Positions 47,109 to 56,572 of a stretch of 64,000 bases of DNA are shown here, piece after piece (position 1 is the stretch's first letter; every line of letters begins with the position of its first letter). The DNA is from Schistocerca nitens. Its lineage: Eukaryota; Arthropoda; Insecta; Orthoptera; Acrididae. The DNA is taken from assembly GCF_023898315.1 (NCBI RefSeq), contig NC_064618.1:248099076-248163075 (forward strand). Direction: 5' to 3'. Below the pieces are notes generated by a model. It was not told the DNA's origin, did not search any database, and saw only the letters and a program-made list of their open reading frames with translations. A program made the translations under genes and the position numbers.

Positions 47109-48009
47109 GTTTGGCAGTGGCTGTTCATCCTTGTGGATAGCTGGATGGTAGTCACACCAATATAAAAACCTGTGCAATGATTGTGGCAGAGTTGGTATAT
47201 GACATGGGTGATCTGATGGGGTAGGATAACTCTAGATAGGACTGGAACAGGGAGTGCTGGGCAGGTGGATTGGACAGGTCTTGCACCTCAGTCTTCCACA
47301 GGATATGAGCCTTGTGGCAAGGGGTTGGGATTGTGAGTGGCATACGGATGGACTAGGATGTTGAGGACATTGGGTGGCCGATGGAACACCACATTTTGAA
47401 GGGGTGGGAAGGATCTTGGGTAGGATGTCCCACATTTCAGTGCATGATGAAAGATAATCAAAGCCCTGGTGAAGGATGTGGTTCAGTTGTTCCAGTCTGG
47501 TGTGGTACTGAGTGACAAAGGGGGCACTCCTTTGTACCTGGTCCTTGGGGGGCGGGGTGAGGATGGGGGATGTGAGGGGAAATGGCATGGGAGATACATC
47601 TGTGGACTAGGCCTGGGGTAGTGCATGCCTATGAAGGCATAGGTGAGACCCTCAGCATACTGGACAAGGGAGTTTTTGTCAGTGCAGGTACACCATCTCC
47701 AAGTGGCCTGGCTGTATGGGAGGGGCTTTTTGGTGTGGAAGGGATGACAGCTGCTGAAAATCAGGTACTGTTGGTGGTTAATGGGTTTAAAGTGAGTAGA
47801 GGTGTAGAGGGAGCCATCAGAGAGGAGGAGTTCAACATCCAGAAAGGTATCATGCCGTGTTCAGGAGGACAGGTGAAATGGTTGGGAGAGAAGATGTTGA
47901 GGTTGTGATTAAATGAAGACAGGGTCTCTTGGCCCTGAGTCCAGGTCATGAAGATATCATCAATGAACCTTAACAAAACTAGGGGTCTGGCATTTTGTGA
48001 GACTAGGTA
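47109..48009. repeat. Direct duplication inside the PLE, copy 2
   Basis: Full version of the duplicated PLE segment, about 900 bp, in the same orientation and immediately adjacent to copy 1. Confidence 0.85.
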
Positions 48010-49119
48010 GGTCTCTTCTAGATGGTCCATAAACAGGTTGGCATAGGAGAGTGCCATGCAGGGCCCTTAGCTGTGCTGCAGATTTGTTTATACACCTTTC
48101 CTTCAAAGGAGTAGTAGTTGTGAGTTAGGTTAATGTTAGTGAAGTGTTTGAGAAATGAGGAAGTGGGTTTGGAGTCTGAAGGACATAGGGGAAGATAGTG
48201 TTCAATAGCAATAAGGCCAAGGGCATGAGGGACGTTGGTGTATAGGGAGGTTGCATCACCAATGACAGTTAGGGATCCAGGAGGTAAAGGGACAGGATGG
48301 TGGAGAGTTGAAGAAGGAAGTAGTTGGTTTCTTTGACGTGGAAGGGTAGATTATGGGCAATTGGTTGGAGGTGTTGCTCCATGAGGGCTCAAATTCTTTC
48401 AGTGGAGTGCAATAATCTGCTACAAGGCGCATAAAAGATTTTTGGGTTCATGGATTTTGGGAAGCATATTGACGATGGGTGTACAGGGTGTCACAGGGGC
48501 GAGGAGGGAAATGGATTCAGGGTAGAGGTTCTGGGAAGGGCCTAAGATTTTAAGCAGGGATTGCAGGTTATGTTGGAATTCTGGGATGTGATTACTCTGG
48601 CAGAGTTTATAGATGGAGGAATCAGATAATGGGCAGAGGCTTTCCACCAGGTAGTCACAGCAGTTCATAACAACAGTGGTGGAACCTTTTTCTGCAGATA
48701 GGATATTGAAAATACACAGAAAAGGGCAGCATGAATGGTCACATGCTTGTTTGTCTTGTGGGAGAGTGTCACAGTGATGCTGCAGAAACTGAACTAGGAG
48801 TCTCTTGAAGATAAATGTAAACCATCCCAAGAAAGTCTACTTACGACATTTCAAGAACTGGCTTTAAATGATGACTCTGGGAAAACACTACAACCCCATA
48901 TGTATCAGTCCCAAAGGAATCTTGATGATCAGATTAATTACAGCACACACAGAGGCATTTAAACAATCTTTCTTCCTGTACTCCAAAAGTGAATGTAGTG
49001 GGAAGAAACCCTTATAAGTTGCACAGTGGGATGTACCCTTTTCCATGCACTTCACAGCAGTTTGCAGAATATAGTTGTAGATGTAGATGTAGATGTAGAA
49101 ATGATATAAAATTGACCAT

Positions 49120-49750
49120 CCTAACTGTATAGTATTCCAGTCCATCCCTACACCATTCCTACTTCCAATCCTGTGCCACACGAGTCATTTCCTGCAGACA
49201 GCTCATACTCATATACCTGCCCACTATATCCTATTACTGCAATCCAGACACAGCTATTAGTTGTCTGATCTTAGGGCCACATGTGAAAGCAGCCACATCA
49301 TCTACCAGCTGTAACCATCCATAAATTTGTCAAACATGGTGCAGGCTACAACATCAGTGACATCAACAACATCCATGCCTCATGGATCCCCCTACCCACA
49401 ATGCACCAGCTCCCCTAAACTGCACAAGTGGGAACCATCCCTCCAGCACATTTTTCATTCTCACAATCCTTATGACCAGAATCTATACTAATCAGCAAAT
49501 TCTATCTCTACCCCCCCACCCCCCAAATCCTTTCCTCTCTTCTCTCTCATTTTATATTTAATTCCATTCTTGAAATTGTATTCTTCCTCTATTACCCCCT
49601 CTTCTTATCTGTCCACCTCTATGCCCACATTTTTGTGTGTGCCTCTGTACCATACAGATGTTTTCTGCTGGTAAGTGACTAACTATCCCTTTTGTTTGTT
49701 TGCTGTTTCCATTCTGGTATTTCCATTGTCATACTATTTTCTTCTGATTG
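49120..49750 (+). mobile_element. Penelope-like 3' fragment, internally deleted
   Basis: Plus-strand TCESSHIIYQL near 49280 corresponds to the ATCESTHVIYQL segment of the 56-59 kb PLE protein, and LHKWEPSLQHIFHSHNP near 49420 to its C-terminal LRRWELALQYIL end; the part between is deleted. A pyrimidine-rich 3' region follows, with ctggtaagtgac and a final tccattctggtatttccatt. Confidence 0.6.
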
Positions 49751-50014
49751 GCACTCTTCCTTCCAGAAACATAGTCTTTTCCTAACTTCTTTGTGGTTGC
49801 ACATTTCAAGTGCCTGTTGTTGAGACAGTCAATTACACAAGTGACTGCCATACTGCCAAGCCATTCCCCTCTCAACCATGTTCCTTATTTTACAAATTCA
49901 TTCTTTCATTCATTGTGTCTTTTAGAGAACATCAGGAAACATAACCTTATAACATTCAGGGATGTGGACTGAGTCAAGGTATATGTTGAGAAAAAAGACC
50001 TTTGTACTTATACT
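49751..50014. other. No gene recognised
   Basis: AT-rich spacer between two mobile elements. Confidence 0.5.
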
Positions 50015-51342
50015 AAAGTGTCCCACATAAGACCAGAATGCCCCACTTACCAGTTAATCAATTCCAGTCCAACTGCTTGTGAAGTGGCAACATTGTCTCA
50101 AAAGTTGGTTACACTGCATTTTATTGGAAATTTGAGTGCAGCTGTGTGTCTGTGCATCAGTTGTGAAAAGCTCGTATTGTTGAGTTGTTATATAAATGAG
50201 TCAGTTTGCATTAGAACAGTGAATTGGTATTGTGCAGTGTTCCAAAAAAGACAGGCTCCATTAAGGAATGTAAAGAAATGTTTTAAGCAAAATGTCATGG
50301 TAGGAAACTCCCAATGACCAATACTATTCAAGATCTGCGCACAAAATGGAGGGTTGTAGAATCCGTACACAATGTGCAGAGGAACTGGCAACCTATAGTG
50401 ATGACCTCTGAAACTATAGACTTAATTTTCATGGACATTACAGCAAGTCCCTGCAAGCTGGTAATGAGGTTATCACAGCAGGTTGGTGTATCTCTTACAT
50501 CATATTGTCTTGTACTAAAGGATATGAAATTAAAAGCCTGACATATGATTGTGGTGCAACAGTTGAAATCTGACGATCAGAAAAAGAGAGTTCATTGTTG
50601 TAAATGGCTGTTAACATCAATTACTAACCATTACTTGGACCCCTTCCTTCACTTCACGTCAGATGAGGCCTGGTTTCATTTGTCAGGTTGTATAAACTTC
50701 CATAATTGCATATACCAGTCACTGGACAACTCACATATTCTACACGGAGAACCTCTCCACTCAGAGAAGATAGGTGTTTGGTGTGCATTGTATGACATGC
50801 CCACTGTTGGCCCCATATTTTTCAATTACACCTTAAATAGTGCCATGTATCTAAAGATCTTTGACACTTTCTATGCATAGTAAACAGATGCAGAGAGGCT
50901 GTATGCAGTATTCCAACAAGATGGTGCAGCAGCTCACATATCCAAGCAAGTATGGCCTGCATCACCAATGTGTTCCCTGGAGACAGACCTGGCCACCAAG
51001 GTCCCCTGTCTAAACATCATTTGATTTTTATTTATGGGGCACCTTAAAGAGCAAAGTGTACACTGACAATCCTCAACCCTCACACAACAGACAATCTTAA
51101 ACAGTACATCACAAGAATAATTAAAAACATCACACCTGCAGAATTACACTGTGTTGCTGGTAACATCATCACACAAAGTCACCGATGCCTGAATGTCCAT
51201 GGCCAACACTTCCAGCATCTCTTATAATAAACAGTAACTACATGTTTCCTAACATCACTATTATCTACACTTTTAAAGTCAGTTCATAGTTACTTCGATC
51301 CTGGGTGTGGGGCGTACTGGTTTTATGGAGCAGACCCTGTAT
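50015..51342 (+). mobile_element. Tc1/mariner-superfamily transposon remnant with intact first Asp
   Basis: Weak inverted ends: cataagaccagaatgcccca on the left, and on the right the inverse of cataaaaccagtacgcccca. Plus-strand transposase pieces: FQKRQAPLRNVKKCFKQN (HTH start), then after shifts an open block 50545-50880 with RVHCCKWLL, LHFTSDEAWFHLSG (first Asp present) and EKIGVWCALYD, then a decayed second Asp region (VFQQDGAAAH-like, near 50920), and TRIIKNITPAEL and QHFQHLL at the end. Frames are interrupted; inactive. Confidence 0.78.
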
Positions 51343-51994
51343 TTTACAATGCACTATCACTGCACTTAACACTATTTGTCCTTAGCCCAGCTACATTTCA
51401 CTTACAACATTAGAGTGAAAGCCTGGAAAAAAACTACTACTACTTCCTGAATTATATCAAATAACTGATGTTTGTCTTCTACTTTTACCTTAATATTTAC
51501 TTTATTATACTGACATCTGTAACAACTGAGGTGTATTTATAATGCACTACTACAGGCCATGCAGCTTTATGATCAATACTGCTAGTTGCCATACAGCTAC
51601 ATCCCTGAATGCAAATAACAGATAATGTCTACAAAGAGTGGCTAATGAAATAGGTTTTTAAATTTCCATTGGTTTGGTAGGTATTTCCAATTTCTTCCTT
51701 AATATTAATGCTGAACACCTTTCCCTTTTACATAATCCTTTATTTCTATGTGAAACACAAGCCCTGAAAGCTCGCAGTGTGTAGCCACACACAAAAGGCA
51801 GCTGTTAGTGCTGAAGCTAAGTGACTAAAAACAATAGCTGTCTATATGGTTGTCATAATAATGAGGTGTCTCCTTAAAGGAGTAAAAAAATTATGTTACA
51901 TGGTACATTGTGGAGGGTGCTCACAGTACCTGCACCAAGCATACTTTAACTGACAGGGTTCTTCTTTCTCCATATAGATTTTAGATAAGGAGGC
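51343..51994. other. No gene recognised
   Basis: AT-rich spacer without recognisable content. Confidence 0.5.
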
Positions 51995-53022
51995 AATATC
52001 TATTGGAAACTATTTTTTTTTATAACTACCTCTTGTCATGCCCCAAAATGAGAAACGTCCTATCTACTACCCTCCCCATCCATCCCACAGTGCTATTCTG
52101 TCACTCACTGAACTTATACAAAATCCTCATCCATCCCTACACAACCCCTCCTCCCAACTCCTTGCCCCAAGGCTCATATCCCTGTAATAGACCAACATGC
52201 AAGGCCTCTCTCATACATCCTCCCACCACCAATTACTCCAACCTTCACAAGCATCACTTGTCCCATCAAAGGCAGAGTAGCCTGTGAGACTTGTCAAGTG
52301 ATCTACTAGCTAAACTACAAACTGTGACAACCAACCAGCTATCTGTCTTCATGACTGGCCACCAACAAACTGTGGCTTAGAAACAGCTGGACCACCGAGT
52401 TGCTGAGCATGCTGCTCATCATACAGTTCTTCACTTTAGTGACTGCTTCACGACCTGTACCATCTGGATCCTTCCTGCCAACACCAGCTTTTCTGAATTT
52501 TACAGGTGGAAACTCTCCCTGCAATTTATCCCGCATTCCCATAACCCTCCTGATCTCAACCTTCATTAGTCATTGTCCTGCACCCACGTATCCCTTCTCT
52601 ATTTCCACTTCAGAGCCTTCTATTCCTCATGCCCACCCACAGCCTTTCCACTTCTCTCCTTTTCTCTCCCCCCCCCCCCCCCCCCCACACACACACCTGT
52701 ACCCTGCTCTCTCTGCCTCCTCCCCACCCCAGCCTCCTCCTTACCACCACCACCTTCCTCCCACCATAAGCAGTTGCTCATTTCACAGTCTGGCCCTGGC
52801 AGCCAGGGACAGCACTCGTGTGTGTCAGCTGCATTTACATGAATATGTGTGTTTGTGTTTGTATGTTGTCTATTTCAGAAGAAAACCCTCTGGCTGAAAG
52901 CTAAGGTGTTTAGTAGTCTTTTTGTTTTGCTTGCCTGCGACTCAAAATCTCTGCTATATGATGAGTAGCAATCTATCTTTTTTATAATATTGTCATTATT
53001 GAATTCTGGACTTTCCACTGTT
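51995..53022 (+). mobile_element. Penelope-like element 3' fragment
   Basis: Plus-strand remnant starting YNYLLSCPKMRNVLSTTLP (near 52020) and running through HPYTTPPPNS, SYPCNRPTCKASLIHPP, a TGHQQT-like segment and TIWILPANTSFSEF to LNLH. A pyrimidine-rich 3' region then ends gatgagtagcaatctatc...ggactttccactg near 53021. This is the same order as the C-terminal third of the 56-59 kb protein. A poly-C run lies at about 52670-52686. Truncated at 5'; inactive. Confidence 0.75.
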
Positions 53023-53344
53023 TGAAAATAGTGTTTGTTTCTTGTATTGCAATTGTTTGGCGTAAAGTGATTTTTATCATCTACAATGAAAACCATTGTG
53101 GAGCAAATGTACTAGAAAGTAAGTACAAAGGATTCCAAGATTCTTGAAAAGTGCTCCACACATAATGTTCTTATGGCTCATTTCTGTTGAATAAATAATT
53201 TCTTTACTTTATGCACATTCTTCCAGAGGATAATTCTGGAGGGCAGTAGGGAGTGAAATGTGAAAAATAAGCCAACACTTTTGTCTTTCATTAACACAGT
53301 CTACTAGGAAAACTTTCTAAACTATGTTTATTGTTTTGTAAATC
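53023..53344. other. No gene recognised
   Basis: AT-rich spacer. Confidence 0.5.
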
Positions 53345-54990
53345 ATTATTGATTGATGAAGGAAAGAAGTACAAAAATGTTCAAGGAAATTCAGGAATAC
53401 AGAAAAAAGTCACTTAGAAATGAAATAAACAGGAAATGCAAAGAAGCTAAGGTGAAATGGCTGCATGAAAAATGTGAAGAAATCAAAAAAGAAATGATTG
53501 CCAGAAGACTGACTCGGGACACAGAAAAGTCAAAACAATCTTCATTGAAATTAAAAACAAGTGTGGTAACATGAAGTGTGCAATGGGAATTCCACTGTTA
53601 AATACAGAGAACAGAGTGGATAGGTGGAAAGGGTACAATGAAGTATAAGAATCAGAACTTAAAAGAGCTTTGGAAGACTTAAGATGAATAAAGCAAAGGG
53701 ATAGATAACATTCCATCAGTATTTCTAAAATCATTGGGAGAATTGGCAACAAAATGACAGTTCACATTGGTGTGTGGAATGTATGAGTCTGGCAATATAA
53801 CATCTGACCTTCGTAGAAATATCATCCACACAATTCTGAAGATTGCAAGAGCCAACAAGTGCAAGAATTATCGTGCCATCAGCTTAACAGCTCATGCATC
53901 CAAATTGCTGACAAGAATAGTTTACAGAAGAATGGAACAGAAAATTGAGGATGTGTTAGATGATGATCAGGTTGGCTTCGGGAAAGGTAAAGGCACAAGA
54001 GAGGCAATTCTGATGTTGCTGTTGATAATGGAAGCAAACTGAAGAAAAATCAAGGCATTTTCATAAGATTTGTCAAACTGGAAAAAGCATTTGAGAATGT
54101 CAAACAATGTATGATATTTGAAAGTCTGAGAAAAATAGGGGGTACGTTATAGGAAAAGAAGGGTAATATACAATACGTACAAGTGCCAAGAGGGAATAAT
54201 AAGACTGGAAGACCTGGAATGAAGTGCTCAGATTAAAAAGGTTGTAAGACAGGGATGTAGCTTTTCACACATACTGTTCAATCTGTATATCGAAGAAGCA
54301 ATGGTGGAAATAAAAGAAAGGTTCAAGGGTGGAATTAAAATTCAAAGTGAAAGGATATCAATAATAAAATTCCCTTATGATATCGCTATCCTCAGTAAAA
54401 GTGAAAAAGAATTACAGGATTTGCTGAATGGAATGATGAGTCTAATAAGTGAAGAATATGAGTCGAGAATAAATTGAAGAAAGACAAAAGTAGTGAGAAG
54501 TAGCAGAAATGAGGACAGTGAGAAACTTTACATCATGATTGGTTAAGGAACACTGCTACCTAGGCAGCAAAATAATTCATGACAAACGGAGCAACTAGCG
54601 GTGGCATTTCTGGCCAAAAGAAGTCTACTAATATCAAACATAGGCCTTAATTTGAGAAAGAAATTTCTGAAAATGTATGTATGGAGCACAGCATTGTATG
54701 ATAGTGAAACATGGACTGTGGAAAGACTGGGAAAGAAGAGAATCAAAGCATTTGAGATGAGGTGCTACAAGAGAATGTTAAAAATTAGGTGGACTGATAA
54801 GGTAAGAAAGGAGGAGGTCCTCTGAAGAATCATCGAGGAAAGGAATATGTAGAAAACACTGACAAGAAACAGAGATTGGAATATATCCAGTAAAAACTGA
54901 GTACATAGGTTGCAAGTGCTACTCTGAGATGAAGGGGTTGGCACAGGAGAGGAATTCATGGTGGGCTGCATCAAACCAGTCAAATGACTG
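53345..54990 (+). mobile_element. LINE reverse transcriptase remnant
   Basis: Plus-strand pieces in RT order: linker EIQEYRKKSLRNEINRKC; DLRRNIIHTILKIA and KNYRAISLTAHASKLLTRIV (finger motifs, about 53790-53930); EDVLDDDQVGFGKGKGTREA; KKVVRQGCSFSHILFNLYIEEA (near 54235-54300); FPYDIAILSKSEKELQDLL where FADD has decayed; then WSTALYDSETWTVERLGKKR and FEMRCYKRMLKIRWTDKVRKEEV. It ends with CIKPVK near 54980. Multiple stops. The tail fragment at 15.0-15.4 kb is of the same family. Confidence 0.8.
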
Positions 54991-55965
54991 GTAGACATTT
55001 CAACTTGTTACTTAGCTGGACCCCAATGATAATCCAAGGTTCTGTGTATGCTATACGTAATCCTACTTATTTTATCTCTGTTTTCTTAATTAGTCCTGTC
55101 ACATACATGCTACACAAAAATGCTGTGTTCCATCATGCCAATCCCAATTTATCAATCCTACATAATTAATTATTATCATGTGCATATTCTCTAGAACACG
55201 TATATTTAAAACTGATCATTTACTTTTTTTGCTATTGTGCAACTTTTACATTGTCATCTATGCATTATTAACAATCTAATTTCCTTCTTATCTACTTTAT
55301 ATCACAATAATAACAGAAACCAAAACATTGCATTGAAACAAGCGTTCAGTTTATAGTGCTGTGGAATGTGCGAAAAAACCACAAATTGGCATTCATAAGA
55401 AGAAAAACAACACCAAAAATGCAACAGGAGCGTAATATGTAAGAAATTGTCCACACAACTTGCCACTGATGATGCCTTGCAGAAAATAAAGGCGAAACGC
55501 GTATGACACTAAAATTGTGTTTTATTCAGTTGCTGTCAGACGGTCTATAAGTAACAATTATCAATATACCGTAATATTACACGCAACTGAGGAAGACAGG
55601 ACTACAAATGTTGAAGATGTCAACAATAACTTATTTCAGAAATTATTTCCCATTACTAGCCAAACCCCCCATGAAACCTCTGCCATTTAATAAAAAGTAT
55701 TTTTGTGCTATTCAAAATCCCAATAAACCATACTCTGCCTGAAATCCTAAAATTCTGACTGGCACTTAGTATCCTTCCCAATGGATTTCTATTCATGGCT
55801 GACTCATATGTTGGAGACTGGTACAGGTGAAAACTGATTAATACCTCAGGACACAGTTGTTGCACTTAGGGGATCATAGCATTGCATACGATGTGATTAT
55901 ACATGGCTACAACAAGCTGATCACCTATTCTATTAAGCATTTCAAGCCTGAGGGCTTTGTACTCA
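54991..55965. other. No gene; AT-rich, one hammerhead-like core
   Basis: AT-rich sequence with a possible decayed Penelope 3' terminus around 55440-55560. No coding similarity seen. Confidence 0.45.
55466..55498 (+). ncRNA. Hammerhead-ribozyme-like core
   Basis: CTGATGA (55466-55472), a GCCTT/AAGGC stem with a nine- or ten-base loop, then GAAAC (55494-55498) followed by GCGTA. This is the arrangement around helix II of a hammerhead. The short helix III and helix I remain unproven. Confidence 0.35.
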
Positions 55966-55979
55966 CAAATATTGTGTTC
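55966..55979. repeat. Left 14-bp target-site duplication of the PLE
   Basis: caaatattgtgttc, identical to 59375-59388. Confidence 0.92.
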
Positions 55980-56040
55980 GAAAGCGCTGGCAGGTCGATA
56001 GACACACAAACAAACACAAACATACACACAAAATTCAAGC

Positions 56041-56067
56041 TTTCGCAACAAACTGTTGCCTCATCAG
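56041..56067 (-). ncRNA. Hammerhead-like core, sense-strand 3' region of the PLE
   Basis: Minus strand: CTGATGA, GCAAC/GTTGC stem, GAAA, in the 3' region of the element, in sense with its coding frame. Confidence 0.35.
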
Positions 56068-56305
56068 GAAAGAGGGAAGGAGAGGGAAAGACGAAAGGAT
56101 GTGGGTTTTAAAGGAGAGGGTAAGGAGTCATTCCAATCCCGGGAGCGGAAAGACTTACCTTAGGGGGAAAAAAGGACGGGTATACACTTGCACACACACG
56201 CATATCCATCCACACATATACAGACACAAGCAGACATATTTAAAGACAAAGAGTTTGGGCAGAGATGTCAGTCGAGGCGGAAGTGCAGAGGCAATGATGT
56301 TGTTG

Positions 56306-56526
56306 GTTCAAAAATGGTTCAAATGGCTCTGAGCACTATGGGACTTAACATCTGTGGTCATCAGTCCCCTAGAACTTAGAACTACTTAAACCTAACTAAC
56401 CTAAGGACATCACACAACACCCAGCCATCACGAGGCAGAGAAAATCCCTGACCCCGCCGGGAATCGAACCCGGGAACCCGGGCGTGGGAAGCGAGAACGC
56501 TACCGCACGACCACGAGATGCGGGCT
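56306..56526 (-). mobile_element. SINE with tRNA-Gly-like head, 11-bp target duplication
   Basis: Minus strand: head gcccgcatctcgtggtcgtg, cggtagcgttctcgcttccc (anticodon arm resembling Gly-CCC) and B box gggttcgattcccgg, followed by the same tail as the class II SINEs at 3283 and 4762 (ggttagttaggtttaagtag ... gagccatttgaac). tgatgttgttg is duplicated at 56295-56305 and 56527-56537. It sits inside one arm of the PLE and is absent from the other, so it landed after the PLE. Confidence 0.93.
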
Positions 56527-56572
56527 GATGTTGTTGAATGACAGGTGAGGTATGAGTGGCGGCAACTTGAAA

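Larger units (their letters stand above)
45848..48701 (-). mobile_element. Penelope-like element nested in the LINE, 5'-truncated and rearranged
   Basis: Minus-strand PLE beginning at the SAEKGSTTVV block (about 48700), followed by degraded RT: MALSYANLFMDHLEE and RFIDDIFMTWTQGQE (about 48060-47930), the TFLDV-like strand, YDYLSSCTEMRDILPKILPTP, and PCNRP-like sequence. It ends in a 3' region with a tctgatgaaggcgttggcc block (45890s) and tgcctgactgaaa at the LINE junction. The LINE reading frame continues exactly across the insertion. An internal segment is duplicated (46532-47108 versus 47109-48009). Frames are broken; the element is inactive. Confidence 0.85.
42715..49105 (+). mobile_element. 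Jockey/CR1-type LINE, near full length, interrupted by a nested PLE
   Basis: Order on the plus strand: ORF1-like 5' segment (about 42735-43160, CECCFCKQNELFDILKQLE); endonuclease start KILVVNCQSIRNKVPQVEAV (43830s) and its catalytic end ETGISDHAVVV (about 44430-44460); RT N-terminal part (NYRRISLT-like, ENDLLHANQNGFCKNQ near 45300, DFQNAFDSVPH near 45440); a LGVLQGSV block near 45605 joined directly to a C-terminal HLGVTLYGAMKWNDHIG near 45640, so the catalytic FADD segment is deleted; then DPYQIRHIK at 45847. After the PLE the line resumes at 48702 (DIENTQKRAA) and ends in gtagatgtagatgtag near 49100. Many stops; inactive. Confidence 0.8.
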
